From NCBI GenBank assembly GCA_037903475.1, contig JBAJFG010000188.1, positions 434,001 to 498,000 of the forward strand: a stretch of 64,000 bases of DNA. Reading direction: 5' to 3'. Source of the stretch: Ancylostoma caninum. Taxonomy: Eukaryota > Nematoda > Chromadorea > Rhabditida > Ancylostomatidae. Position 1 is the stretch's first letter. The number at the start of each line of letters is the position of its first letter. Positions 10,121-22,097 of the stretch are shown here, piece after piece. Position numbers and translations under genes: made by a program. The notes under the pieces are model-generated. The model did not search any database, was not told the DNA's origin, and saw only the letters and a program-made list of their open reading frames with translations.

Positions 10121-13100
10121 TGTAAAATCACAAGCTGCTCGCGGGCTCCTACATATGCAAGAAGTGTTTGCTGGGAGATTTGCAAGTATATCGGTAAGCT
10201 ACATCTTGATTTCGTTCCCCAACAATTCTAAAAAAACACTCGGATTATGAATGTTGTAGAGACAATAGTTTCTTCAAAATGTAACACTAAGGAAATGACA
10301 ACATTCCTCGAGGAAGACATGTGCAACGCCCTTCGGAATTTTCTCTACCAGGATCGTAAAAACGGATATATGGGCATAATGTAGTTGCCGACATGCTTTC
10401 CATTGCGTAACTACAATACATAGCCACGAAGTGGCCGGGACAACTCCTTCGCAAACTTTCCAAAATCCAGATGCGATTGGAAACTTTCTTTTTGGAAGCT
10501 GGTGAAATAGTTGTCACACAGAATCTGAGTGGCCGATAACACTCCTCAAAAAACCCACATACATACGTCCCCATAGCCAGCGTAACAGGCCGTTTACATT
10601 GCATATGTCCACTTTCTCAGGATTATCGTTGTGCATATGCATCGTTATGAGAGCGATTCGTTGTCCAGCGCACCATTGTTGGCAGTTGTTTGCGCAGCAA
10701 AATTGTAAATGATTACAGTGACAGATGTACAGAGTTGTTCCGCGATTGAAATGAGAGATAATTTCAAAGAGATTTCCAGGAGAAAGTGCAACAAAAACAG
10801 CGTAGAAGTTTAAGATCAAACTACTAGATTATTACACAAGTTTCCGCTGTTTTTGCACTGGGATTTTTTTTGATTTTTGATTTTTTTGTAGTAAATGTTT
10901 TCCGATTAGATTTTGCTTATATCCACATACTGTTCTGAAGCGCATGATCTCGCGAACATTCTGATTCATATTTTTCCGCATGATTTATATTTTTCCGCAT
11001 CGTTTTGAATATGTAGTTCTCTTTCTTTCTTCGGAGTGAACTCTTAAAGAATGCAAATTCGGTATCTGCACTTGCACTAATAATAATTAAAGCATAACGC
11101 TGCATGAGGCTAACCAAATTTGGGTGGAGTAATCTTGAGGCCATTCTTATTCTTTCTAGTACTTTCTTTCTCCACTTTATTGTCAAGCGGTCTCGAGCAA
11201 AGGCGCCAAACGTCATTACCTAAAGCTTTGGCGTTTTTTTTTCTCTAGTTGGAGCGACTTGAAGTGGGATTTCTTCCACTGTGGCTACAAACATCACCCG
11301 CTTGCAGACACTTATCGGTAGAATTTTGGAACGAGTTTCAAGCGCTCTGTGGAAATTACGCCATCTTGTTATACCGCGGAGGACGCCCCTAATTTTGGTT
11401 GTCGAACTCTGCGGAAATGCGAAAAGCTCAGTGAGAAATTTCCAGTTGCGCATTATGCAGCACAAAACCAACTCAAACCAAGCATCGGTTATCAAGCCAC
11501 GACAATGTGTACTGTTCGAGAACCGACATACCAAACTAGGTGACCTCCAGTACTGCCCGACTCACTTTTTTGCGTCGTAGTCCACGGATTTCTGGACCAA
11601 GGGAGTTGTGCTCTCGCTGTGAAAATGGCAAAGACCAGAGACTGTTTTGGTTCATGAGTCGATTGATACCTATCGTTATTTGATTTGTCATGAATGTCTT
11701 TTTCAAAAGTTGAAAAACAGCGGAAACTCATGTAACAGCCTAATAAATCAAGCACTGTGATATCTTGGATACCAGAATCTTGGAGAGCAGGATAAGCTAT
11801 GTCTCTCTTGACACCGAAAAGAACCATGTATAATACCACATACCTGTACATTAAGAGGAGACCAAACAAAAGGATGTGGTGAAGGTGGTACTTCTCATAC
11901 TGTACCACCACGAGATTCCAGAACATCCTGAAAAGCAGCGCTGATAAATGGTGAGATAATGAGATGGTAAATGGTGAATAATGCTTTGCAATGATCCAGA
12001 CAGCACGAGCAGACATTCATAACTTTTTTGTTCCAGCTCAGCAAAACGCTCATTCGTCTTGATTTGCCCTTTGGGGGAGAAAAATGCTAATGGCGTTCGG
12101 TGGTAACAGTGATGTGAGCCTTGAAAATCGACCAGTTCAAAGAACAGCAGAATGAGCAATGCCCTGATTTTTGGGATGGGCTAGTATGGGATTGCTTGTC
12201 AGCGAAAAAATTTTTATAATTGGGCGTCAGAGAGCGTGGCAGTGTGTAATGCAAGCCGACGTCGAACCAATACACCTACACCTGCCCCTCGGGCTAGCAA
12301 TAAATCCTCGTTTTTCAACACATGCGCTCAACTATGTGCCAAAATATCCCGCTGCCCTCGGGCAGGCATTGTTCCCGGGCGGACGAATAATTTTCATCGC
12401 TTTATTGCTTGGAAGTGCACAGAGTGGTGCTAAAGAAGACTGCGATGGAGGGAAGCGCTCCCAGTGTTTCCCAAAAAAATTTCCTTATCTCACTTCAAAG
12501 AGAAATGGTTGTTTTCTCAAAATCGATTCCGAATAAAGTGTTACTCGTAATTTTTGCGTGAGAAAAAACAATACTGCGGGTGAATAAGGTGTCCAGTTAT
12601 ACACGTGACCGTGGGCCACATTTTCATGCTAACCACCTGCACCAGGATTCATCATCCATAACCAGGCGAAAACGAGCTAGCAAACCAACTTCAACGATCC
12701 TCGCCCCCTAAGATTAAATAATCAATAAAGAATCAATAGGAACAACCAATCACGCTAATCGTTGATTTGTGCGATTAACAGTGCATAAATCCCAGTCTCG
12801 GTCTCTAGAAATCAAATTTAAATAACTTTACTCAGAAGAAGATCATGAATTTTAAATTTTAATCACCTGTTTACGGATAAGGGAATGAACGGGGAAATTA
12901 GCAACAGCCCTTTGCAGATTTGCACAGCCTCATTTATGAATATAATAGCGATTTTGCAGAAAAGTGTAAAATGCAGTTCCTTTGGCTCATTGCCGATGTA
13001 ATTGATCGTAATAAATAGCGATAATGTGTTCTTCTGCGACAATGTCAACACGTCAGCTGCAGTTTTTTTCCGATACAAAAAGTTCTCTTTTTTTCTTCTC

Positions 13101-14276
13101 TCGATGAAGACTCTGCAAGAAATTGAAAAGCAAGACCAAATTAATTTTAGCTTACTGTTACCTGACGACAAGATAACAATAGGCCTAATATTCATCTACA
13201 AAACACACTGTAGTTGATTATTTAGATAGTCAAGACCTGCTCAAAGAGGGAGAAATAGGATCGAGCGTGAATGAGGGCGATGATATCAATCGAATATGTG
13301 GATGCACAGATAAGGAGGTGCTACGTGGTGGTGAACCGCACACTGTCGACCTCGACCACTGGAGACTCATGTTATTTGTGGGACATCTGGCTTTTCTTAC
13401 CACTGCACACTTTTATCCAAGCAGTTCCCCTTCATCAAAACTTCGATAAAGAAACTTGTTTGAAGGCACAGCGCCGCAAAGTCCGATTCCTTTAGAAAAA
13501 TGAAAGTGCTGGCACATGACTGCAGTATAACACAAAAGTATCCCGAAAAATGCATAGCAGCCGCTTTACCAGACTAGCAGTGTTAGTCAGAGATCGTGTA
13601 AGACGAAGGGAGAGAGGGACGGTCTGCAGCGGAGAAAATGTTGGCGAAAGGAAGACTGCGATAAAAAAGGGGGTCTCTGCCGAGAAATGGCCAGGGTATT
13701 GGATATTTTTGATTTAAAAAAATTCAAAATTTCGCATTACTCCCAGTATAGTACAATATACGTCGCCCTTTTTCTTTACTGATGAGGGCAGAAAAGACAT
13801 ACATACATACTCTACAGGTTACACAGCTTAGAACCCATAAAAGCTAATGTACGAAACTGAGACTAAACGTATCAAGCATAGGCAGACACCTCTATGTACA
13901 ATAATGTCTACACTGGGAGGATGATTTATCGAGTTAGTGTAAGTAGAGACGTACTGTTTGACTGATTGATTTGAATTTCATTTCTTTCACTCGTTTTTTC
14001 ATTCCATTAGAGTTTTCAGCAAAACGAACTGCAGGAGAGAATGCGAACTAGAACTATAAATGCTTCTGAAAGGTCTGCAGACGAAACGTATATATTAGAC
14101 TGGGCAATACGTTTGTGCGGGTTTACTGAGCATTCGGTGTATTTTCATGAAGTGAACTAGTTGAAGTTGGGTTTTTTCTTTGAAAGTGAATATCCGCAGT
14201 ACTTCTTCTTCAAATCTAGAGCAAGTGTTTGCGAATGATCGTCTCATAACTCTGCGAACTGTGCGTACAGAACAAA
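10121..14276. other. Long stretch without a recognised gene
   Basis: Several ORFs of 60-174 codons overlap on both strands and none resembles a known family. Around 11.5-12.5 kb the overlapping readings could be an eroded transposase, but no catalytic triad was found. A 25-base direct repeat (TATTTTTCCGCATGATT-type) occurs twice near 10970-11000. T-rich runs lie near 10866-10890. Confidence 0.35.
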
Positions 14277-14700
14277 ATGCAGCCTCCAGCTCAAAATCGA
14301 CCTCTTTGAAGCAGGCATCCACTTCTGCTCTGTCCCTTCAATAGTAATTTCTTCCACGTAGATGTTCTTAACATCCTCAACAGCTTGAGCTAGATTTCAA
14401 TTCATTTCATTTCATTTTCATTTATTGAGATGGATCTATTCCATTACAGTAGTGGAACAGGTGGAGGTGTCGGAGTTGTACGTTCTTGTCGAGTTAGAGG
14501 GGCACATTCAATGCGACAGAAAATGAGAATTAACGGGAAGGGGAAATTGGTTATAATACTCTAAAGAGCAAAACAAGAGCTACAAGATGACCTAGATATC
14601 GGAACTATTTCGAATCCTCGTAAAAATCAAATTGAAGAAAAAAAACCGCATAAACTTATTGCCCAACCCAACAATTCCTGAAGTCTCACACACCAACAAC
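14277..14700 (-). repeat. Diverged dispersed repeat, copy B
   Basis: Partner of 3960-4340. Compared with copy A it carries an extra CATTTCATTTCATTTTCATT tract (about 14399-14440), which looks like the reversed tail of a retroelement inserted into it. The minus-strand reading through EDVKNIYVEEITIEGTEQKW is open for about 50 codons, longer than in copy A. The origin is unknown. Confidence 0.5.
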
Positions 14701-14893
14701 CACTAATGACGTGGAGAGCTGACAACTCAAGTCATCTTTTGGGTTTGTCGAATCCATTAGCTGGAACGTTCTAGGAAAACGCACAAACCCAATTGCACAT
14801 CGTACGTGTGCGAATTTCTCAAGCAATAATCAGTCCATTTCACCCGGAAACTTCACAGAAGGGAAAGAAATGAATGTGAAGAACACAGAAGTA

Positions 14894-16207
14894 CGGCGGT
14901 TTGAAAAGTTTCCGGAATGACCGTAAAAGGAACGTTCTTTTCAGAAACTTTTGAGGTCGTTTTGTTGGGCGAATCCTTACATGAATATACTAGAAATATC
15001 AGGTCAGTGTGATGTAAAGCCTGTTTGTGCCAACTCGTTTACCTCAAGCAACCTCGAGTGTACTTACAATTAGTTATGGATAAGCTCGAAGTTCGCGCGG
15101 TCATCGAATTTTTTCGTCTGGAGGGAAGAACCGCAACAGAAATCAAATCTCGCCTGGATGCTGTGCTCGGAGGGTCTTCGCCTTCATTTTCCACCGTGAG
15201 TTTCTGGGTGTTAGAATTCAGGCGTGAGCGTAAGCAAACTGGAGACGAACCGCGTACAGGACGCCCAAAAACAGCTACTACCCCAGAGATCGTGGACAAA
15301 GTGCATGATATGGTGCTGGATGACCGACGTGTAAAAGTGCATGAGATTGAGGAGGCCCTGGGCATCTCTCGTGAAAGAGCGTTCCATATCCTGCACAATG
15401 AATTGGGCCTGAAAAAACTCTCGGCAAGATGGGTGCCGCATTTGCTCAATCCGGAGCAAAAGCGCACCCATCTTCGGGTCCGAAGCTCAGCGAAGTGTTT
15501 GGAAATTTTCAATAAGGATCCAAAGGATTTCAAAAGGAGTCAAAAGGAGACTCGTGACGCTGGATGGAACGTGGATCCACCACTACACTCCAGAGTCAAA
15601 AAGACAGTCTAAACAGTGGATTGGACACGGGGAAGCGGTCCCAAAGTAGGCAAGAACCACTCACTCTGCTGACAAGGTGATGGCTTCAGTCTTTTGGGAT
15701 GTGAAAGGCGTTTTGCTGATTGATTACCTTGAGCATGGCAAAACTGTCACGGGTCAGTATTACGCAGCGCTCCTCGACCGACTGAAGTCAGCAATTCAAG
15801 GAAAGGACCCAGGAATGGCAAAGAAAAAAGTATTGTTCCTTCACGATAATGCTCCTGCCCATTCAAGTGTCGTTGCTCAACAAAAACTAGCTGAATTGAG
15901 ATTCAAGATTCTTCCGCATCCCGCATATTCGCCTGATTTGGCTCCCTCGGACTTCCATCTATTTCCGAATCTCAAAAGTTTCCTCGCTGGAAAAAAAATC
16001 CGATCAAACGAGGAAGTGATCGACGCTGTGGATGGGTATTTTGAGGACCTTGAGGAAAGTCACTTCCAGGAAGGAATCGAGAAGCTGGAGAAACGCTGGA
16101 CCAAGTGTATTGAGCTTCGGGGAGACTATGTTGAAAAATAAAATATTGATTGAATTGCATTCGTTTGGTTTTCATTGTCATTCCGGAAACTTTTCAAACC
16201 GCCCTCG
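14894..16207 (+). mobile_element. mariner transposon, nearly full length
   Basis: 1314 bp, flanked by TA on both sides (14892-14893 and 16208-16209). The terminal inverted repeats share GCGGTTTGAAAAGTTTCCGG followed by AATGAC; the right end has three extra bases (AGG) near its tip. It carries one transposase reading frame in plus orientation. The length, TA target and single intronless gene are those of a mariner element. The termini are well matched, so the copy is fairly young compared with other elements in this window. Confidence 0.95.
15076..16141 (+). pseudogene. mariner transposase, D,D34D, broken by a frameshift and a stop
   Basis: Cut-and-paste transposase of the mariner family. The start is ATG at 15076 (MDKLEVRAVIEFFRLEG). 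The N-terminal paired helix-turn-helix DNA-binding region runs to about residue 130 (STVSFWVLEFRRERK, GRPKT linker, EALGISRERAFHIL, WVPHLL). The catalytic residues all survive: Asp in TLDGTWIHHYTPE (codon 15563; usually DETW, here Glu changed to Gly), Asp in HDNAPAH (15845) and Asp in LAPSDF (15950), with 34 residues between the last two. It ends with KWTKCIE-type sequence and GDYVEK at 16141. Two defects are visible: a frameshift between about 15500 and 15557, and a TAG at 15647-15649. The copy is therefore inactive unless supplied in trans. Confidence 0.95.
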
Positions 16208-16209
16208 TA

Positions 16210-16787
16210 CACCAATTTTCATCCAGTAAAATTGTTGTTTTTCGAGTACCGAGAAACCGATACTCTTCCTAGGGATGGGTACTATAGTGAGTACCGCTAC
16301 AGATTGAAGTTTTTCAATTTGAGTCCTCTTAAATTCTCATATTCGGAAAGATTTAGATGTCAGCGTCCAGCCAGACATTCTGGTAGCCATGTTTGTTCAC
16401 GGAAAGCAATGGTGCTCTCATGATTATTTCTTGCTCCGCTAGAATGAAAACACACTGTCTGAAACCCGTGAATTGCACTACTGGGGACCATGTTTCCGGC
16501 CAGGATACGTATCTGGAACTGTTGTGCATTCTTGCTCAAGCTAAAACATCATGCAGAATGCTTTCGGCTCGAGACAGAACCGTGGGAGCATTCCTAATGG
16601 CTGAAACCGTCGAAGGAGGTCAATTTCAAGATGATGTCAAATGAACTCCGTAGAAGTCAGGAGTCTGTTCCAACTCACTGAAATTCCGTTTGATATAATG
16701 GAAAAATTTCATGGAAAAATTCGATTTTGATTAAAATTCCACTGGCTGATCTATTCTCTAGGAGGTTGCTGAGCATGATCTCGAGTA
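16210..16787. other. Intergenic, nothing recognised
   Basis: No coding or repeat signal beyond short overlapping ORFs. A GTACCGAGAAACCGATACT / GGGTACTATAGTGAGTACCG pair near 16245-16300 is weakly palindromic. Confidence 0.4.
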
Positions 16788-17328
16788 CAGGGGGGGGGCC
16801 ATAAGTTATTGTACAACGTTTGCTGGCCCATTTCTCCGCAGTAGTAAAATATTTTTTGCCGCACTAGGCACTGTTTAATAGAGCTGGATTTGCTCTATCT
16901 TTTGATCACAAAAACCTCCTGGATACTTCCAAGATAACGAAAAAAGTTTATCGGAAACATTCATTGCAGACTTTCGGTGCCGCAAAATGCACTAACTCTG
17001 CCCGCAATTTCCGAGCAAAACAGCCACAAAAACAGTTTGATATTTTTAGAAAGAGCATTCTTTGCTCTTTAAGATGCATCTAAGCAGTACACCCCACTTT
17101 AGAGATTTGGTGGATTTTTCGTAAAAAATTTCCACATCAACCCGCTTTTTTCAAAAACCTGTTCTAAGTCCAACTGCTCCAAAGCAAAACTCTCCCGGGA
17201 AACGGGTTTTAACTGTAAGATACTTTGATCCCTGCTCTATTCGGCAGCGAAAAGAGCAGGATAATCCATGTGTTGCTGGTGGAGAAATAAATGAGCAAAC
17301 GTTGTACAATAACTTATGGCCCCCCCTG
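16788..17328. mobile_element. Tc1/mariner-type MITE, 541 bp
   Basis: Both ends carry the same terminal inverted repeat of about 38 bp, beginning CAGGGGGG and continuing GGCCATAAGTTATTGTACAA and CGTTTGCT. TA flanks each end (16786-16787 and 17329-17330). There is no internal coding capacity. The G-run length differs slightly between the ends. Confidence 0.9.
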
Positions 17329-17330
17329 TA

Positions 17331-19439
17331 CATACAGGGAACTTCAAACGCACGCGGGCAAGGAGCGGGACCGCTCTGTTGGGCAGGACCACTGGTGCTC
17401 TGCATGCTAAGATGAGAAGCGGACAAGCGGAGCCAGCATGCAGAGCGCCTGTGCCTCTGCACAAGAGAGCCGCGCTGCGGTGCCGCCCCTTGGTCGCGTC
17501 CGTTTGGATTTCCTGTAGTAGATGTAGCTGCAGACGGATTCTTATAGTGTAGAATAGTGTGGAATACGATAGAGTCCTTCCTACCTGTTCTTTCTACTTT
17601 CTCTATCTCAAGCTAATCCAAGAGTAATCATTCATTCGCACCCAGCGGGAAAAATTACCGTAGCTGAAATTCGTTGCATTACCCACCTCTCGTACAAGTA
17701 CTCCCTCCAACCGTTTGGGTACATCCTGGAATAGGATAGTTACACAGATTGTAGTTGGTCTGAAAAAGCAAGAACTGAGCACTCCAAGGAATGCTGCGTT
17801 TCCTGAGTGTGAAGAAGGGTCCGCGAATATACTGGGAAGCATCGCAGAAATACTATAGTGATAATAGCTAAGAGAACATTTACAAGGTGTTTGTGTTGTG
17901 AAGCAGCACATGCGCTTTTCGTATCAATTGCGAAAAACTGTATGTGTGATCTGGAGAAAACTGCACTTTTGGATGCTCTCCTAAAGAGCAGAAGGGCTTG
18001 AAAAGTTGGGCACAAGCCCTTTTCCATAAGCGAGTAAGCTACTGAATGCTCTAGCAGCGGTGTTTATCAAGTGTCGCTTCACAGAAAGTTCTGTGGGAAT
18101 GGCAAAGAACTTCACGTTAATGGAACAGCACCCTCAACAAAAAAAAAATGTAGCAATCGCCACTGCCACTCTCCTCCATCACCCTGTCACTTCCCCATGC
18201 TCGTCTTCTATGTACATTCATGATGGTTGCGAAGTGAAGAACTGGCCAGCTTTATTCTAACACGGCAGTCGATCACCTGCATTTGGAGATCACTCCAATT
18301 GCATTAGGAGAGCTACGATCCTCAGGCTACCTTCCTATGACCTCTTCTGCATACATAGATCCAGGATGACTGCGAGATTACACGCTGCTCAGATTTTTTC
18401 TATAAATGCCTTTGGTCATCAGCATCTGGAGATCATCCGCCCAACCTCGAATCGAAGGCCATGTGTTATTTGAAACTAAGAATTGTTCTGTTGACCTTAG
18501 CCACTGCATGTGCACTTTCGACGCCATGCTTTCACAACAGTTTTTGAATGGCAGGACCTTACACTCACATCAAACAGGTCAGTGGTGCTCTCTTGTCCCC
18601 ATTCCTCTACGGACTCTCTCAAACTCTTTCATAGCACTGTCTTACCCAAAGTGGCCACTAAAATTTCTCACACCTATTGAGTAGTCTCCTTCAAGGACGT
18701 TTCTAATGGCATCGTCAAACTTATCGCAGAATTTTGTGTTCCACAAGAAGGTCATCATCTCAATGACGTGATTCATTGATGTTACATGTTTTCTTGGCAA
18801 TCTAGTAATTCACAGGTAACCTTGTTCTTTCACTCCTCAGGACTTCCATGACGAAGAAGCCCTTCTCGTTTCGGCTTCTGCAAGCACAAGACTTGGGTAT
18901 TCCTTCGCTTTCTTAAGTCACTGATCTCTCTTTTCGGCCGATCAAGGGCCTAACCCTAGCTAGTATTTTCAATTGGGTAGCCCCTTTCTTCAGTATTCTT
19001 TGTTCTTAGTTACAGTCAGTGAGAGAGATGTCTGCAGGCAACTTCCAGCTGACGTCTCAGCACTTGCTCTATTACACACAATACCACATCGGAACTTTCT
19101 TTTTCATGTGTCTTTGTCTTTTCATGTGTCTCCACATCGGCCGGCCTCTAGACCTCGAGACCTGGCTAGAACAACTTAGTAGAGTTCTCCTGAGGAATTC
19201 GCGTCTAGATATTTCGATAAGGATTTCAGAGTGCCCCTAGTAGTTTTGGAACAAAACCCAGAACAGCTCTGTTCAGTACAGAATGTTCCCATGAAAAATA
19301 AGGAAAAACACTTTCGGCGTGGATTTTACTGGTGGCGAGACATTGGTGAGGTAAGCCGATTGGAGTGTCTCAGGTTAAACGTTCCAATAGCCATTCGCCT
19401 GCGTTATAGAAAAACTTTACGATCAGCAAATCCACATAG
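17331..19439. other. Intergenic, one strong hairpin, no gene recognised
   Basis: 17397-17446 forms a hairpin with a 12-bp perfect stem (GCTCTGCATGCT / AGCATGCAGAGC) extended by imperfect pairs. The ORF at 18406-18684 (+) and its neighbours have no family resemblance. The 19.0-19.4 kb part may contain the 5' end of the Tc1-like element that follows, but no terminal repeat was found. Confidence 0.4.
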
Positions 19440-20108
19440 CAGAAAGCGGAATGGAGTGGTGGAGATGTAGCTGTTTTTGTATATTCCACATTCGACTGTT
19501 TCGAAAGCTAAAGAGCGCTTCCAAGAGACAGGAACCGAAGAAGATAGTACGGGAAGAGGTCGAACCAGAACGGGAAATAACGCCGGTGAGCAATGCCCCT
19601 TGAACATGAAATAATTCCACAACCAGAAGGCGACTGGAATCTCGAGAGAATCTGTGCGAATGATTGTAAGAGAGGCGTACAAGGAAGTGAAAGGTCATCT
19701 GGTCACTGATCAAGCGAAGGTCAGAAGGTTGGAACGCCGTAGGTTTTTAAACGTCTTGCAGCTGGATGGCATCGAACCATTCGGACGAGAATTGCTCGAT
19801 ATTTAACAAGCTCACATCATCAGTGTGACCCGATGTGTTCGAAGGTGGAGCCACCACTAGAGGAAAGGATGATATCTAGGAGGCAGACGTCGAAGCAAGT
19901 GATGGTCTGGGCGTGAATAACCGCATTTTGGAGACGAGATGTTGACCTTCCAAAAAGATGGCGCCTCATCTCATGAGTGTGAAGAAACACATGAGTGGAT
20001 TGCGAGAAACTTTTCGGACATTATCTCGGCGGACATAGGTCCTCAACGACCTGGCCAATGGCTACCAAATTCACCTAATTTGAACCCGTTGGACTAGACT
20101 ATCTGGAG
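19440..20108 (+). pseudogene. Tc1/mariner-type transposase, first part (interrupted)
   Basis: Fragmented reading, plus strand. It includes GISRESVRMIVREAYKEVKG (helix-turn-helix region, about 19635-19695), a SKQVMVWA motif (about 19892-19915), FQKDGASSHE with the second catalytic Asp (codon 19957) and SPNLNPLD-like PNLNPLD with the third (codon 20092). The motif set fits the nematode Tc1/maT-like group. There are many stops and frameshifts. The spacing between the second and third Asp is about 44 residues, longer than expected, because of an apparent insertion around PQRPGQ. The reading is cut at 20108 by another element and resumes at 21924. Confidence 0.8.
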
Positions 20109-20111
20109 ATA

Positions 20112-21920
20112 AGGAGTGCTTATACTTTTTCGCGACGCGATGGCGTCGCGGCGACGGCCACAACACGCGCGACGCGGCGGGTAGCGAAGCCGTCGCGTCG
20201 CCCCGTCGCGCCATGCTGAACGTCGCAAATTTACGTACCCACGCAAAATCACATGCACACCCCGACTTAGCGGGGATCATGGGTTTCCAGGGACTGTTTT
20301 GGACCTCGCGTTTATAGACATCTAATACCCAACCTCATTCCTTGCCAATCGCGGCGGGCGCGTGGGGTGGTCCTTCATGGGATTCTCTGAATGCAATAAC
20401 GTCGAAAGACAATCTATTTGCTCAAATGAACGGTTTCATGCCTTAAAAGAGCCTCAAAAGAGTTCTATGGATATCATGAAAGTGTACAGGACTTCTGATA
20501 ATATGGGGACCAACTTGCTGAGGGATCGCTAGGCCCACGTGTTGCAGAAGCTCAGCAGCAAAGAGTCCACAGAAAATCTCAACCAGAACTCTTTCTGCTG
20601 CAGGTTTCTGGCTTGATCAACCTTGATGGTCCTCCTGGAAATCCACGCTTGTCTGAATGAACTTCTGTGATGAAATGAAATTTTGTTATCGTCACTTATT
20701 AGTAATGGATCCTGCTCGTATGAGGCCAGCCCCGCCCCGCAACAAATTGGGTATTAGATGTCCTGCAACATGGACCTCGTGGTACCGTTTGTGGTCTGGA
20801 ATATTCAGAAAAAGTTCTCAGCGATCTTCAGTGGTGATCTTTGCGAAGACTACAATTTTGCGTAGTGTTCTTTGTCACTGATGTTTGTTTTTAGGATATG
20901 GAAGAACGCAGTGCGAGTTTTTCTCATTTATTTGTTCAGAGATTTTTTTTTGCATTTGAGTTATCACAATGGTTTTCTCCTATGCATACATTGTTGTTGT
21001 CCCGTGCTCCGACACCTTATGTATTTTTTTCACTGTTCAGGTGTGTTCTAGTAGTAGTGCCAGGGTTTTTCTTGTTGAAGGTGTACGTTGTTCCAGTGCC
21101 TCGATTTCATGTTTTTTTGGTCCTGTGCTGGTCGAATGTGATTTTCTGACCTAGTTGGGAGTTTCATTCATTAAGTCATGCTCTAGCCCCGTGCTTTTGA
21201 TCCTTTCCAGTCTTTCACTGGTTAGACGTGTTATCCTGTGATTTCGGTGGGGGGGGGGGGGTCTTGCTCAAAACCACACCGGAACGTGAAAAAGTGTCGG
21301 AGCGCAGGACTATCCTACATTCACCTATGAATCAATACCGCACTGATCGAAGCACCTGAACAACGATGTCTACGTGAAAGGGAAACGATTCCGATAACTT
21401 AAATTCAGAACAAAATCTCTAGATCAATATATAGATGCAACATGTATACCTACATGGTGTTCTTCCACATCTCGGCTGACAAGTTGCACGGAGTAACCGC
21501 TCATAAACAGAAGACAACATCAGAAGCATAAAAAGCTCACAAAATTACTACCTAAAAAGCATACGACGCGTCCAGATTCGTTCACATTCACATCCCCAAC
21601 TGAATTCGTCTTATTCCATAGGTTTCGGGCCAAAACCACTCGAAAAACTATGGAACAGTGGTGAACTCCAGTCCGCAACATCAGCGAAACCATCGCGTCG
21701 CGGTTGCTAGCAGGCGCGATGCGAATCAGGCCCATCGCATCATTTTTCAGGGAAAAGTATGAACAGGACGCGACATCGCTCCGCGACGTCGCCTCGCGAT
21801 GGGAAACGCCAACTACCACATCGCGACCATTGTTTGCACATGCATCCACCCGGGACCCATCGCATTTTAACAGTTTGCTGGGTCTCGACGGTCGCGTCGC
21901 GCCGAAGTATAAACACTCCT
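20112..21920. mobile_element. 1.8-kb TIR element inserted in the Tc1-like transposase
   Basis: The left end is AGGAGTGCTTATACTT and the right end is the inverse of AGGAGTGTTTATACTT. Each is followed inward by GC-rich sequence repeating CGCGACGCGAT-type words (20125-20220 and 21685-21905). ATA lies on both sides (20109-20111 and 21921-21923), consistent with a 3-bp target duplication. No transposase was recognised inside, so it is non-autonomous or decayed. The transposase of the host element reads on after it, which proves insertion. The superfamily is unassigned; a 3-bp duplication would fit PIF/Harbinger, though ATA is not its usual TWA target. Confidence 0.8.
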
Positions 21921-21923
21921 ATA

Positions 21924-22097
21924 CGGGAAACAATTGCCTGTGCGAATCTTCACTCGACTATTGAAGCGTTGAAAAGGAATTTGACGAAAGCCTGGAATGA
22001 TATTCCCATGGGCATCATCGCCAGAACAGTGGACGACTTCCCAAGGCGATTTAAGAAGTGCATCGAAGCAAGTGGCGATCATTTTGAGCAGAACTAG
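21924..22097 (+). pseudogene. Tc1/mariner-type transposase, C-terminal part
   Basis: Continues the interrupted transposase: ACANLHSTIEALKRNLTKAW, then DDFPRRFKKCIEASGDHFEQN and a stop at 22097. This is the standard C-terminal end of nematode Tc1-like transposases. It is open for its full length, in contrast with the broken first part. Directly upstream is the right end of the 20112-21920 insertion. Confidence 0.8.

Noticed and set aside
11492..12536. Overlapping ORFs with a SEKIFIIG-like word reminiscent of the DEKIF motif of Tc1 transposases
   Set aside because: No second or third catalytic motif and no terminal repeats were found; a single short match is not enough.
15039..15533. 164-codon minus-strand ORF opposite the mariner transposase
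   Set aside because: Shadow of a genuine transposase reading frame.
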